A DNA stretch of 64,000 nucleotides from Solidesulfovibrio fructosivorans JJ] (GCF_000179555.1 NZ_AECZ01000012.1:60648-124647), one strand, 5' to 3'; numbered from the stretch's first letter, positions 26,526 through 36,031 are shown. A program made the numbers and translations. Notes: generated from the sequence alone by a model not told the origin.

Positions 26526-27359
26526 ATGAAAATCGTATTTGGCTTCTTGTTGTTGTCACTGGCCCTGTTTGGCACTTCAGGCCGCGGCAACGCGAGCGAC
26601 GACACCCCATCCATCGAAACCATCATCGCCAAATCAAACCATGCGTCCCTCTATCAGGGAACGGACTGCCAGGGGACGACAACCATGACCATCACCGACA
26701 AGCAGGGCCGCGTGCGCAAGCGCCAGTTCAACATGCTGCGCAAAAACGGCGATACCCAGGACAAGGAGCAGAAGTACTTCGTGTATTTCATCGAACCGTC
26801 CGATGTGCGCAAGATGGTCTTTATGGTGCACAAGCATGTCGGGGAGGGAAAAGACGACGATCGTTGGCTCTATATGCCGAGCCTTGACCTGGTCAAACGC
26901 ATCGCGGCCAGCGACAAGCGCACCAGCTTCGTCGGTTCGGATTTTCTTTATGAGGACATCTCCGGCCGCAGCCCCGACGAGGATACCCATGCGCTGGTTG
27001 AAACAACGGACAAATTTTATGTCGTGAAAAACATTCCCAAAAAACCGGACGCCGTGGAGTTCGCCTTCTACGTCGCCCATATCGACAAGACGACCTTTCT
27101 TCCCATGAAGATCGAGTACTTCAAGGCGGAGGGCAAACCCTACCGGGCCATCGAGGTCTTGGCCGTCACGTCCGTGGGAGCCACGGAAAACGGGAAACAG
27201 GTCACCTATCCGACGGTTGTGCGCTCCGTGGCCAGGGACCTGGAAAGCGGTGGGCAGACGGAAATGGTGTTTGCCAACCCGCGCTACAACGCAGGGCTCA
27301 CGGATGATCTTTTCACCGAACGCTATCTGCGGCGCGCACCCAAAGAGGTTCTGCAATAA
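26526..27359 (+). CDS. Outer-membrane lipoprotein-sorting (LolA/LolB-like) protein
   Basis: The 277-aa protein starts MKIVFGFLLLSLALFGTSG with a signal peptide cut after the NAS region. The body resembles COG2834-type proteins found beside RND exporters: YQGTDCQGTTTMTITDKQGR, then RKRQFNMLRKNG, DRWLYMPSLDLVKRIAASDK and SFVGSDFLYEDISGRSPDED. The fold is expected to carry a hydrophobic ligand across the periplasm. Its stop overlaps the next ATG by 1 base (TAATG). Confidence 0.85.
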   Translation: MKIVFGFLLLSLALFGTSGRGNASDDTPSIETIIAKSNHASLYQGTDCQGTTTMTITDKQGRVRKRQFNMLRKNGDTQDKEQKYFVYFIEPSDVRKMVFMVHKHVGEGKDDDRWLYMPSLDLVKRIAASDKRTSFVGSDFLYEDISGRSPDEDTHALVETTDKFYVVKNIPKKPDAVEFAFYVAHIDKTTFLPMKIEYFKAEGKPYRAIEVLAVTSVGATENGKQVTYPTVVRSVARDLESGGQTEMVFANPRYNAGLTDDLFTERYLRRAPKEVLQ

Positions 27360-28648
27360 TGAACGCGCCCGTTTGGGCCGGGACCAGGCAGGGAATCCTT
27401 TCCTGCCTGGCCCTGGCGGCCTTTTGGCTGGCTTTTGCCGGCGACAGTCTGGCGGCGTCCCTTTGGGACCGGTTCAGCACGCCCGAGGTGCATGGTTTCC
27501 TGGAGGTCCGGGCCGGCTGCCGCACCCAGCCCGATCCCTATGAAAAGGAAGCTTCCGTCCTGGAAACGCGGTTGCAGGCGGAAGTGTCCACGCGGACGAG
27601 CTGGGCGCAGTTCAAATACAAGGGGGATATCTGGTACGACGGCGTCCTGGAACAGGCGCGCTACGACACCCGCGAAGCCTGGATGTTCCTGCGCCCGGCC
27701 GATTTCCTCGATATCAAGCTCGGGCGGCAGGTGCTGACCTGGGGCACCGGCGACCTGGTCTTCCTCAACGACCTGTTTCCCAAGGACTGGCAGTCCTTTT
27801 TCATCGGCCGGGACGCCGAATATCTCAAAGCGCCCTGTGGTAGCGTCAAGGTCAGCCTGTTTTTTGACTTTCTCAATGCGGATTTCGTGTTCACGCCGCT
27901 TTTCGCCAGCGACCGCTTCATTACGGGCCAATACGTCTCGTACTGGAACGGCGCGCTGGGACGCCTGGCCGGCAACGAATCGGAGCTGGACTTCGACAAG
28001 CCCGACCAGTGGGTTACGGACGCCGAATACGCGGCGCGCCTGTACCGGACCGTCGGCGCCTACGAGCTCGCCCTCTACGGCTACCTCGGCTTTTGGAAGA
28101 ATCCAGGGGGCATTGCCGCTTCCGGAGAATACATCTTTCCGCGTCTGCGCGTGTACGGCGTAAGCGCCAGGGGGCCAATGGCCGGAGGCATCGGCAATAT
28201 CGAACTGGCCTACTACGATTCCATTGAGGACCAGGACGGGCGCGATCCGAACATCAACAATTCCGAGATGCGCTATCTCGTCGGGTTCGCCCGGGAGATC
28301 TGCCGGGATTTCAACGGAAGCGTTCAATACTACGTGGAGCAGTTGCTGCGCTACCAGGACTACCGGGCCACCTTCGAGGGCGACCATCCCCGGGACGAGT
28401 TGCGGCATGTGCTGACCCTGCAACTCACCAAACTGCTCATGAACCAAAATCTGGAGCTTTCCCTTGCCGGCTACTGGTCGCCAAGCGACCATGACGCCTA
28501 CTTGCGCCCGAAAATCCTTTATAAGTGGACAGACCACATCAGGCAGGAGGTCGGAGCCAATATTTTCTTGGGGCAGCGAGACGATACCATGTTTGGCCAA
28601 TACAAGGCCGACACGAATATCTATATGGCGCTACGGTACAGTTTTTAG
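27359..28648 (+). CDS. Outer-membrane beta-barrel protein (DUF1302-like)
   Basis: The 429-aa protein has a signal peptide (SCLALAAFWLAFAGDSLA) and alternating beta-strand patterns such as VHGFLEVRAGCRTQPDPYE, KLGRQVLTWGTGDLVFLNDL and YLVGFAREICRDFNGSVQYY. It ends NIYMALRYSF with a C-terminal aromatic. It belongs to the group of barrels found in RND / LolA-like / barrel triads, presumably the outer-membrane outlet of the system. Substrate is unknown. Confidence 0.82.
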   Translation: MNAPVWAGTRQGILSCLALAAFWLAFAGDSLAASLWDRFSTPEVHGFLEVRAGCRTQPDPYEKEASVLETRLQAEVSTRTSWAQFKYKGDIWYDGVLEQARYDTREAWMFLRPADFLDIKLGRQVLTWGTGDLVFLNDLFPKDWQSFFIGRDAEYLKAPCGSVKVSLFFDFLNADFVFTPLFASDRFITGQYVSYWNGALGRLAGNESELDFDKPDQWVTDAEYAARLYRTVGAYELALYGYLGFWKNPGGIAASGEYIFPRLRVYGVSARGPMAGGIGNIELAYYDSIEDQDGRDPNINNSEMRYLVGFAREICRDFNGSVQYYVEQLLRYQDYRATFEGDHPRDELRHVLTLQLTKLLMNQNLELSLAGYWSPSDHDAYLRPKILYKWTDHIRQEVGANIFLGQRDDTMFGQYKADTNIYMALRYSF

Positions 28649-28705
28649 GCACAATAAACCAAAACGACATTCAGTTAGCACCGCCGCGACAAGGGGAGGT
28701 TCACC

Positions 28706-29296
28706 ATGCGGACATGTCATCATTGCGATTCGACCACCGGCAAACGCCGCCACCCGTCGAGTTACGACATGCAGGCTTCGCAAATCGTCTTTGCCGGTCT
28801 GGACCTGCAACCGGGGGACGTCTTTTTGGACGCCGGCTGCGGCCTGGGGGAGTACGCCCTGGAAGCCGCGCGCCGCGTCGGGCCGACGGGCATGGTCCAT
28901 GCCTTTGACGTCAACCCCGGCTGCATAGAGGACTTGGCGAGCCAGGCCGCCGCGCTCGGCCTTTCCCACCTGCATGCCGCTGTCGTGGACATCACCCGGC
29001 CGCTGCCCTTGGCCGATGCTTCGATCACGGTCGGCCTGCTCGGCACGGTGCTGCACATTCCGGCGGTCACCCGGGCCATGGCCACGGTGTTTACGGAGAT
29101 GCGCCGGGTACTGCGTCCGGACGGGCGGCTGGGCGTCGTCGAATGCAACCAGCATTTCTTTCATGGTCCGCCGCTCCCGTTGCGGCTGGCCGCAGGGCGG
29201 ATCACCGGGGAATTGGAGTCGTGCGGCTTTCAGCCCCTCGGGATCACTGACATGGGATACAATTATCTCTCGTTGTATCGAAAATCGATGCCATAA
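28706..29296 (+). CDS. SAM-dependent methyltransferase (class I)
   Basis: The 196-aa protein has motif I VFLDAGCGLGEYALEAA, an acidic post-I residue (AFDVNPG) and VLRPDGRLGVVECN near motif IV. A short N-terminal CHHC motif (MRTCHHCDSTTG) could bind a metal. The acceptor substrate is unknown. It lies 57 bases after the barrel gene and may belong to the same transcript as the RND triad. Confidence 0.85.
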   Translation: MRTCHHCDSTTGKRRHPSSYDMQASQIVFAGLDLQPGDVFLDAGCGLGEYALEAARRVGPTGMVHAFDVNPGCIEDLASQAAALGLSHLHAAVVDITRPLPLADASITVGLLGTVLHIPAVTRAMATVFTEMRRVLRPDGRLGVVECNQHFFHGPPLPLRLAAGRITGELESCGFQPLGITDMGYNYLSLYRKSMP

Positions 29297-29351
29297 TCCA
29301 AAGCCGCTTACGAAGCGAAGGCCATGTAACATCCAACAGGAGATGCTTATT

Positions 29352-29900
29352 ATGAAAACGCTTGTTTTTTACGATTCCCTTGGCGGCAACACCGAACGCG
29401 TGGCGCGGGCCATCCATGATGTTGTGGCCACCACCTGGGGCGATGCGGAAATTCTCAAGGCACACAAGGAGATCGCCGTCAACTTCACCGACTATGACCT
29501 CATCCTGATCGGCTCGCCGGTCATTGACTGGTTACCGACCAAAAAGCTCATGGACCACGTCATGGGATTCATGAAGTCCGAAAACGCCGCCGGCCGCATC
29601 AGGCCTTCCTCGCCCATCGTGCCCGGCAAGTTCGGCGTGTGCTTCGGCACCTTCGCCGGGCCGCATATCGGCCGGACCGAGGCCGTGCCCATGACGGCCT
29701 GGCTGCGGGCCTTTTTGGAACACCTGGGCTATCTCGTTCTGGACGCCTGGCATGTGCCCGGAGCCTTTCAAAAGCGCGACGAACTCAACCGTTACGGGCG
29801 GTTGGGCGATATTCGCCACCGTCCGAACGAGGCGGATCTTGCTGACATCAGGAACCGCACCACCGGGTTGCTCACGACCTTGAGTGCCTACCGGAGTTGA
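29352..29900 (+). CDS. Flavodoxin-family protein
   Basis: The 182-aa protein starts MKTLVFYDSLGGNTERVARAI, a typical FMN phosphate loop. The start at 29352 was preferred over the ATG at 29343 because CAGGAG lies about 9 bases upstream of it. Later motifs are YDLILIGSPVIDWLP and FGVCFGTFAGPHIGR. It is a longer flavodoxin-fold protein with a C-terminal extension, so it may serve a specific reductase rather than general electron transfer. Confidence 0.87.
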   Translation: MKTLVFYDSLGGNTERVARAIHDVVATTWGDAEILKAHKEIAVNFTDYDLILIGSPVIDWLPTKKLMDHVMGFMKSENAAGRIRPSSPIVPGKFGVCFGTFAGPHIGRTEAVPMTAWLRAFLEHLGYLVLDAWHVPGAFQKRDELNRYGRLGDIRHRPNEADLADIRNRTTGLLTTLSAYRS

Positions 29901-29992
29901 CTGCTTTCTTGGCCATGCAGATGTCCGAAACAGACCGGGATGCATGGCCAACTTGGCACCTTGGCCGAGAGTCCTGGGTAGAGTCCACGGAG

Positions 29993-31369
29993 GTGGTGTA
30001 AATTCTGGAGTCGTCCAGGCCGGAGGGGGCCTCCAGCCTGGACGGGATGGGCGAGGTGGCCATCGGGCCGATTGGCTGTAAGGTGAAGTTGCGACGCCGC
30101 ACCTGCAACCAAAGGAGATCACGATGGCCGAGGATAACATGGCATTAATCGAGTTGATGCAAAAGGCCGATGGCGGTGATTTTCTCCGCTGCCTGGCGGA
30201 AGCCGTCTTGCAACTTCTCATGGAAGCCGATGTGGATGGCTTGATCGGAGCCAGCCGCCACGAACGAAGCGCCGAGCGAGTCAGCTACCGCAACGGCTAC
30301 CGGGACCGCAGCCTTGATACTCGCGTCGGCTCCCTACAACTGCGCATCCCCAAGCTGCGCCAGGGCAGCTACTTTCCGCCCTTTCTGGAGCCGCGCAAGA
30401 CCAGCGAGCGCGCCTTGGTAGCCGTCATCCAAGAGGCCTGGATCGGGGGCATATCGACGCGGCGCGTGGACGATCTCGTCCAGGCCATGGGGCTTTCCGG
30501 CATCTCGAAATCCCAAGTGTCCAAGCTGTGCAAGGACATCGATGAACGGGTCCATGCCTTTCTTTCCAGGCCGTTGACGGGAGAATGGCCCTATTTGTGG
30601 CTGGACGCGACCTACCTCAAGCAACGCGAAGGCGGCCGGGTGGTCAGCGTCGCCGCCATAATCGCCGTGGCGGCGAACACGGAAGGCCGCCGGGAAATCG
30701 TGGGATTGCATATCGGCCCCAGCGAGGCCGAGCCGTTCTGGTCTTTTTTCCTCAAAGGCCTTCTTTGTCGGGGACTTACTGGCGTGAAGCTGATCGTCTC
30801 CGACGCACATGAAGGCCTCAAAGCCGCCATCGCCAAGACGTTCGGGGCCACGTGGCAGCGTTGTCGAGTCCACTGGATGCGAAACGCCTTGGCTCGGGTC
30901 CCCAAGTCCCAGCACGCCATGGTTTCGGCCGCCCTGCGCCAAGCCTTTTTACAGTCGGATGCTGCCAGCGCCAGCCAGACCTGGCGGCATGTCGCCGACC
31001 AGCTTCGCGGCAAATGGCCAAAACTCGCCAGCTTCATGGACGAAACCGAGCACGACGTGCTGGCCTACATGACCTTTCCGGCACAGCACCGGGTCAAGCT
31101 GCACAGCACCAATCACCTGGAAAGGCTGAATAAAGAGGTTAAGCGTCGGGCGGACGTGGTCGGGATCTTCCCCAACGAGCAGTCCATCATCCGGCTCATC
31201 GGGGCCATCTTGCTGGAGCAAAACGACGAGTGGCAGCTGCAAAGCCGCTACATGCAGGTCGAATCCATGGCCGAACTCAACACCCAACAAAACGAGGCGC
31301 AGCCAGCCCAAATTCCACCCAGGGCAGCCTGACCAATGGCCACCTCAAGCACACCAGAATATACACCAC
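29993..31369 (+). mobile_element. IS256-family insertion sequence, complete
   Basis: Inverted repeats flank the transposase: left GTGGTGTAAATTCTGGAGT at 29993-30011, right (reverse complement) GTGGTGTATATTCTGGTGT ending at 31369, with two mismatches over the 19 bases. The flanking eight bases differ (ccacggag left, gttgacgg right), so no target duplication is visible, which suggests an old insertion or later rearrangement. Confidence 0.85.
30124..31332 (+). CDS. IS256-family transposase
   Basis: The 402-aa protein carries the DDE residues in GEWPYLWLDATYLK, LIVSDAHEGLKAA and STNHLERLNKEVKRR, with the usual RHWM-type CRVHWMRNAL segment. AAAGGAG lies upstream of the ATG. It appears intact and should move the element bounded by the repeats at 29993-31369. 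Confidence 0.95.
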   Translation: MAEDNMALIELMQKADGGDFLRCLAEAVLQLLMEADVDGLIGASRHERSAERVSYRNGYRDRSLDTRVGSLQLRIPKLRQGSYFPPFLEPRKTSERALVAVIQEAWIGGISTRRVDDLVQAMGLSGISKSQVSKLCKDIDERVHAFLSRPLTGEWPYLWLDATYLKQREGGRVVSVAAIIAVAANTEGRREIVGLHIGPSEAEPFWSFFLKGLLCRGLTGVKLIVSDAHEGLKAAIAKTFGATWQRCRVHWMRNALARVPKSQHAMVSAALRQAFLQSDAASASQTWRHVADQLRGKWPKLASFMDETEHDVLAYMTFPAQHRVKLHSTNHLERLNKEVKRRADVVGIFPNEQSIIRLIGAILLEQNDEWQLQSRYMQVESMAELNTQQNEAQPAQIPPRAA

Positions 31370-31537
31370 GTTGACGGATGTAACCTTCTACTTTTCCAGT
31401 TGATTTTTCAAAGATTTTGCTTGGGATGGGGTTTGGATGGCCACATCTTGGAGCAAGTATGCGGCCCTACGCGGCAGGAGTGTATCTCCTGGGTCGGATG
31501 ATCACGAACAAGTTAAAATGATTGGATAAATTTTTTG

Positions 31538-32437
31538 TTATTGCAGACTTTGAAAATGCTCGACAACATGATCCACAAATAGACGGATACGCTTCGGCAT
31601 CCGGTCATTAGGCAGGGTCAGGTTGATATCAACCTTGGCCAAAGGCCAGTCAGGAAGAAGTTGAACAAGATCGCCATTTTTATCAAATACTTTGGCGAGT
31701 TGGGGAATAACTGTCGCCACACCCTGGCCGGCAAGCAATAATTCTAAGGCAAGGCCAACGCTTTGTACCGTGTGCTTGGGATGAAGCACAACAGTCTTAA
31801 CGTCATCACCTTTGCTGCATGTTAATGTGTAGCGCCCCTCCTGTGTCTGTGCAATAAACGGCAGTCTTTTCAAGTCGTTGGGGTATTTTGGTTTAGGATG
31901 GTTCTTTAAAAAATCAGCTGTGCAATACAGTGCAGGATGTAAGGACAAAAGTTTTCTGACTTTCAGTTCAGGATATGGCACTTGTCCTGTTCTGATATCC
32001 AAATCGAATGGCTCTCGGTGCAAGTCTTTCCATTCAGCTGAAAATATAGTGTGTAAATCGATATTTGGATATTTTTTTGTAAACTTGCCAAGTGCCCCAT
32101 GCATACAACAGTGATAAACAAAGGCTTCAACGGAAAGCCTAATTGGGCCGGATGGCTCTATTTGCTTTTGTGAAAGGCGTTCTTTGACACCGTTCGCTTC
32201 TGCCATAATAAACTTACAGCTTTCCAAAAATTCTTTCCCATCCTCTGTCAGCGCAATTGTCCTGGTAGTCCGAAAAAACAGCCGTACCCCGAGCGATCCT
32301 TCCATTGCCGCTATGCGACGTGAAAGCGTTGCAAGGGGAATGTCCAAAGCCTCTGCCGCCTGGGTAAAGCTGGAACGGTTTGCTGCTTCGATGAAGTAAG
32401 GGATATCTGCCAGGAGTTTACGCATAGTTTCTCTCAT
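31538..32437 (-). CDS. LysR-family transcriptional regulator
   Basis: The 299-aa protein has the LysR helix-turn-helix FIEAANRSSFTQAAEALD / LATLSRRIAAMEGSLGVRLF and a ligand-binding half ending RIRLFVDHVVEHF. A second start (MRKLL) lies 12 bases inside. Base composition here is AT-rich compared with most of the window. It is divergent from the PAS-like gene at 32563, a common regulator-target layout. A related LysR gene lies at 43380-44267 (both end with a VRLFVDH/RLFVDH segment). Confidence 0.92.
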   Translation of the reverse strand: MRETMRKLLADIPYFIEAANRSSFTQAAEALDIPLATLSRRIAAMEGSLGVRLFFRTTRTIALTEDGKEFLESCKFIMAEANGVKERLSQKQIEPSGPIRLSVEAFVYHCCMHGALGKFTKKYPNIDLHTIFSAEWKDLHREPFDLDIRTGQVPYPELKVRKLLSLHPALYCTADFLKNHPKPKYPNDLKRLPFIAQTQEGRYTLTCSKGDDVKTVVLHPKHTVQSVGLALELLLAGQGVATVIPQLAKVFDKNGDLVQLLPDWPLAKVDINLTLPNDRMPKRIRLFVDHVVEHFQSLQ

Positions 32438-32562
32438 TTAGGACAATAGTGTATCTTTATTTTGTCATATGCTAACGTTTTTTGCAATGATACATGGTTC
32501 TCACCTGAAGTCAACCAAGTCGGCTAGGAACAGCGCTAACTACGCAAAATAAGGAGAGAAAA

Positions 32563-32934
32563 GTGGACACTGAAATCCAAGTTGATGAAAAGCTCATCGA
32601 GGCTTTTCACCTCATGTTTGACCATTTTCCGGAAGGAGCACAGTTGGCGCACAAGTCAAAAAAAATTGTGGCTCTTAACCCAGCCTGCGAAGCAATTGGG
32701 AGGAAAGTCGGGATGATTTGCGCCAAGCATGGCCCGCCGGAAGCGCATAAAGGATGCCTTGCCAATAAGACGATTAAAAATCATAAAGCCACTTGGGCAA
32801 TAGTCGCTCAAGCGGTCCCCGGTGGTCAGGTGCCGGTGACTTTCTGGCTTCCCATCGACGGATACCCAGATTTCTTCATCCACTTTGGTGTAGGGTATAT
32901 GAAAGACTATGCCGTCCCGCCAGAAGTTGATTGA
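32563..32934 (+). CDS. Small PAS-like cysteine-containing protein, unrecognised
   Basis: The 123-aa protein starts at GTG with AAGGAGAG upstream. Its beginning is PAS-like (FHLMFDHFPEGAQLAHKSKK, IVALNPACEAIG). The centre is MICAKHGPPEAHKGCLANKT with three Cys and two His residues, suggesting heme or metal binding. It ends with hydrophobic strand-like sequence (PVTFWLPIDGYPDFFIHFGV). It has no effector domain. It is divergent from LysR and lies upstream of a PocR-domain kinase, so a sensory role is possible. Function unknown. Confidence 0.62.
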   Translation: MDTEIQVDEKLIEAFHLMFDHFPEGAQLAHKSKKIVALNPACEAIGRKVGMICAKHGPPEAHKGCLANKTIKNHKATWAIVAQAVPGGQVPVTFWLPIDGYPDFFIHFGVGYMKDYAVPPEVD

Positions 32935-32955
32935 ACTTATCTAGCCATCTAACGC

Positions 32956-32998
32956 AAAGCCCCCTGTTTCTTATGTTCGTAATAGTTCGGGGGGCTTT
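32956..32998 (+). terminator. Terminator-like hairpin after the PAS-like gene
   Basis: A 9-bp stem AAAGCCCCC / GGGGGCTTT encloses a 25-base loop. The trailing sequence is T-poor (CAAG), so termination strength is uncertain. Confidence 0.6.
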
Positions 32999-33065
32999 CA
33001 AGATATCACATATGTACTCATCACATTGATTTGTTCCACGTCTTGTACCTTTCTAAAGCTGGGTA

Positions 33066-33302
33066 TCAGAGGTAAACCTCCGAGCCAGGGAGGTCCATCT
33101 TCACATACACTGCTGTCGCAGTCTTCTTTAGCTTGTTACACCCGGTAGTCCCGACGACGCTTCTAAAGCCCCTGGAGTTGCCCCCGCTTACCTTAAGCTT
33201 TTCCGCAAACTTCTTCTTGAAGTTATCCCGAAGCATTTCAATATTATCGAGAAGAACCGCGAGTTCGATGAGTTGTAACGCGCTTTGAAACGAATAGTTT
33301 CT
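33066..33302 (-). pseudogene. Remnant of unrecognised protein, repeat copy 2
   Basis: Homologous to 16218-16451. This copy reads ALQLIELAVLLDNIEM, RDNFKKKFAEKLK, GFRSVVGTTGCNKLK and ends DLPGSEVYL. It is longer at the C-terminus than copy 1. Homology continues upstream (TQEFYIPL) across an in-frame TGA at 33303-33305, where copy 1 has CGC, so the reading frame is interrupted here. No start codon is visible. It is a remnant of the same unknown family, or a gene with a recoded stop. Confidence 0.55.
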
Positions 33303-33345
33303 TCAAAGCGGGATATAGAACTCTTGGGTATGGGTAGGGCAGAGG

Positions 33346-33745
33346 GTTTTCCGGGGTTCATTGCGCGATGCTCGAGACGCATGCGGCGATGCCACGCGTG
33401 CTCAACTGACCTCCGCACATCCCGCAAGAGCATTTGAGTTCTAACTCGTTTAGATTGAATGATTTGATTTCCAATGTGCCTATCTCTGCCGCCGCCTCCC
33501 TGTCTCCGGCACATAGGGGCCTGCGTTTTGTATCCGCCGATTTTTCAGTAATCTTGTTGAATTTTTCGGTTTGCAGTTTGTCGATGATGACTGTCTGTCT
33601 CCCGAATCGTGCAGAGCAGCGATTTTCCGTCCCAGAGGTGTTGTGGATGTTTCGCATTTGGAGCATGTTGAAGAAGTGGGGTCGGCTAATCTCTGTCCAC
33701 ACTCCGCGCCAGGGGGGCTTTCTGACGGCAAATGGGGAGGGGGAT
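33346..33745. other. Intergenic stretch before the PocR kinase
   Basis: About 400 bases hold no gene I can support. An open minus-strand frame at 33358-33702 ends with CSCGMCGGQL and could be a small Cys-rich protein, but its first two thirds are not protein-like. The frame upstream of the kinase stays open for 104 codons, but the kinase start with a G-rich Shine-Dalgarno (GGGGAGGGGG) argues against using it. Confidence 0.4.
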
Positions 33746-36031
33746 ATGGCGGATATTAATAAAACAAAAAAACAATTACTCTATGAACTTGGTCAGGCCA
33801 GGCAACGTATCTCCATACTTGAGTCCATGCTGCCTGAAGCAATCTCAAAAGAGAAGGCTCAAGAAGGGCGCATTGGTGAAAGATCAGGCGAGTATCTTCG
33901 TAGTGTTGTAAGAACCATCCCTGACCTTGTTTGGCTTAAAGATCCCGACGGGATTTATCTGGCCTGTAATGCCGCATTTGAAAGTTTTTTTGGTGCAAAG
34001 GAATGTGAAATAGTTGGCAAGACAGATCATGATTTTGTTTCCAAAGAGCTTGCTGATTTTTTCCTTGAGCATGACAGAAAGGCAATGGAGGCTGGGAAAT
34101 CAAGCATAAATGAAGAGTGGTTGACGTTCGCAGGTACTGGCAAGAGTGGCTTATTTGAGACCATTAAAACGCCAATGCTTGACCCAAATGGAAATGTTAT
34201 TGGAATTTTGGGGGTTTCGAGAGATGTGACCGAGCGTAAAAATGTAAGTACGGCCCTCGAAGAACGTTTGGCTGCCCTGACTAAGCCCTTGGACGATTCA
34301 GGCGAAGTAACATTTGAAAATTTATTTAATATAAAAGATATTCAACAGCTACAGGATGAGTTTGCTCTGGCGACGGGTGTCGCATCAATCATTACACGTC
34401 CTGACGGCACTCCAATTACAAAGCCTAGTAACTTTTGCAGGTTGTGTAATGATATTATTAGAAAGACAGAAAAAGGTTTGAGAAATTGTTATAAATCAGA
34501 TGCAGTACTTGGGAAGTTAAAAAAGGACGGGCCAACTATCCAACCTTGTATGAGTGGTGGACTGTGGGATGCCGGTGCTGGCATTTCCGTTGGCGGTCGA
34601 CATGTAGCTAATTGGCTTATAGGGCAGGTTCGAGACGAAAGCCAGACCGAAGAGAAAATACGCGCCTATGCTCGTGAAATCGGAGCGCAAGAAGAGGACA
34701 TGGCGCTCGCATTTTCAGAAGTGAAGTCCATGCCTCTTGAACAGTTTGAGAGAATCTCCAGGGTGCTTTTTACAATTGCGAACAAGATTTCAAGTATTGC
34801 CTATCAAAATTTACAGCAGGCTCGCTACATTAATGCTCTTAAACTAGCTGAGTCAGAATTGGCCACGACACGTAATTATCTTTCTAATATTATCGACTCC
34901 ATGCCTTCCGTGCTCATTGGTGTTGATACAGGTTGCAAGATAACGCAATGGAATGTGAAGGCTTCCAAAACTACAAGACAGGATTCGCATGAAGTGCTTG
35001 GAAAAAGAATTGATGAAGTTTTGCCAAGATTGTCTTGTGAGTTGGAGCGGATAGAAGAGGCAATGCGCACTCGAACAGCTATATCCGACTCTCTGCAAAC
35101 TGTTGTAAATGGAGGTAAAATATATGAAGATATTGTAATTTATCCTTTGGTTGCTAATGGCATAAACGGAGCCGTTATGCTTATCAATGATGTAACCGAT
35201 CGTATTAGACTTGAACAGATGATGGTTCAGTCTGAGAAAATGGCATCTGTCGGTGGATTAGCTGCCGGTATGGCACACGAGATCAACAACCCGCTGAGTT
35301 CTATTCTTCAAGCGGCTCAAGTCTGTCTGATGCAGGTCAATCCGGAAAGTGCCTCCAATAAAAATGTAGCTGAGACTTGTGGTTGCACCATGGAAGCTGT
35401 GCATTGCTACCTTGAAGAACGTCGCGTGCTCAAATTCCTGGATGGCATCCATGAAGCAGGGAAGCGCGCGGCTGGTATTGTGTCCAGTATGTTAGAGTTT
35501 TCCCGCAAGAGTGAATTGCATAGGGCTCCAACCAATATTCACGATATTTTGGACAAGAGTGTGAAACTGGCGGCAACTGACTATGATCTTAAAAAGAAAT
35601 ATGATTTTCGACATATCACTATAGAGCGATACTATGAGCCAGGGCTGCCCCTTATTAACTGTAACCGCACCGAAATCGAGCAGGTTATTCTTAACCTCCT
35701 AAAGAACGCGGCTCAAGCCATCGCGGGCCAATCACAGCACGAAAAAGTACCGACTATCAGCCTACGTACCAGGCGAACTGCCAGCGCTGTTAGAATAGAG
35801 GTGTCCGATAATGGTCCCGGTATGACCGAGGCGGTGCGCCGGAGGGTCTTCGAACCCTTTTTTACCACCAAGGAAGTCGGTGAGGGCACAGGACTTGGTT
35901 TGTCGGTCGCGTATTTTATCGTTACCTCCAATCATGACGGCTCGATCTCTGTAGAATCGGAGCCAGGAAAGGGCGCTACGTTCATTGTGGAACTTCCTCT
36001 CTCAGAGGGAGGGGGCGGTGTTCCTGGTTGA
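33746..36031 (+). CDS. Hybrid sensor histidine kinase with PAS and PocR domains
   Basis: The 761-aa protein starts MADINKTKKQLLYEL with a coiled coil. A PAS domain covers about residues 50-165 (RTIPDLVWLKDPDGIYLACN), ending GVSRDVTERK. A PocR-type ligand domain follows at about 190-350: FNIKDIQQLQDEFALATGVA, FCRLCNDIIRKTEKGLRNC and CMSGGLWDAGAGISVGGRHV. A second PAS lies near 370-480. The HisKA motif AHEINNPLSS has His511, with NLLKNAAQAI, DNGPGMTEAV and GTGLGLSVAYFIV. There is no response regulator beside it. PocR domains sense small hydrocarbons or diols in other proteins. The 3' end abuts an IS3 remnant, so the last residues may be altered. Confidence 0.9.
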   Translation: MADINKTKKQLLYELGQARQRISILESMLPEAISKEKAQEGRIGERSGEYLRSVVRTIPDLVWLKDPDGIYLACNAAFESFFGAKECEIVGKTDHDFVSKELADFFLEHDRKAMEAGKSSINEEWLTFAGTGKSGLFETIKTPMLDPNGNVIGILGVSRDVTERKNVSTALEERLAALTKPLDDSGEVTFENLFNIKDIQQLQDEFALATGVASIITRPDGTPITKPSNFCRLCNDIIRKTEKGLRNCYKSDAVLGKLKKDGPTIQPCMSGGLWDAGAGISVGGRHVANWLIGQVRDESQTEEKIRAYAREIGAQEEDMALAFSEVKSMPLEQFERISRVLFTIANKISSIAYQNLQQARYINALKLAESELATTRNYLSNIIDSMPSVLIGVDTGCKITQWNVKASKTTRQDSHEVLGKRIDEVLPRLSCELERIEEAMRTRTAISDSLQTVVNGGKIYEDIVIYPLVANGINGAVMLINDVTDRIRLEQMMVQSEKMASVGGLAAGMAHEINNPLSSILQAAQVCLMQVNPESASNKNVAETCGCTMEAVHCYLEERRVLKFLDGIHEAGKRAAGIVSSMLEFSRKSELHRAPTNIHDILDKSVKLAATDYDLKKKYDFRHITIERYYEPGLPLINCNRTEIEQVILNLLKNAAQAIAGQSQHEKVPTISLRTRRTASAVRIEVSDNGPGMTEAVRRRVFEPFFTTKEVGEGTGLGLSVAYFIVTSNHDGSISVESEPGKGATFIVELPLSEGGGGVPG

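Noticed and set aside
29985..31377. Target-site duplication of the IS256 element
   Set aside because: The eight bases outside the two inverted repeats differ (ccacggag and gttgacgg), so none can be claimed.
33303..33305. In-frame TGA in remnant copy 2 as selenocysteine
   Set aside because: Both copies lack start codons and look decayed, and no SECIS-like hairpin was identified. It is kept only as a checkable option in the findings.
33358..33702. Minus-strand frame ending CSCGMCGGQL, possible peptidase M15-like tail
   Set aside because: Only the last ~25 residues look like a protein. The rest lacks any family pattern and no ribosome site is present.
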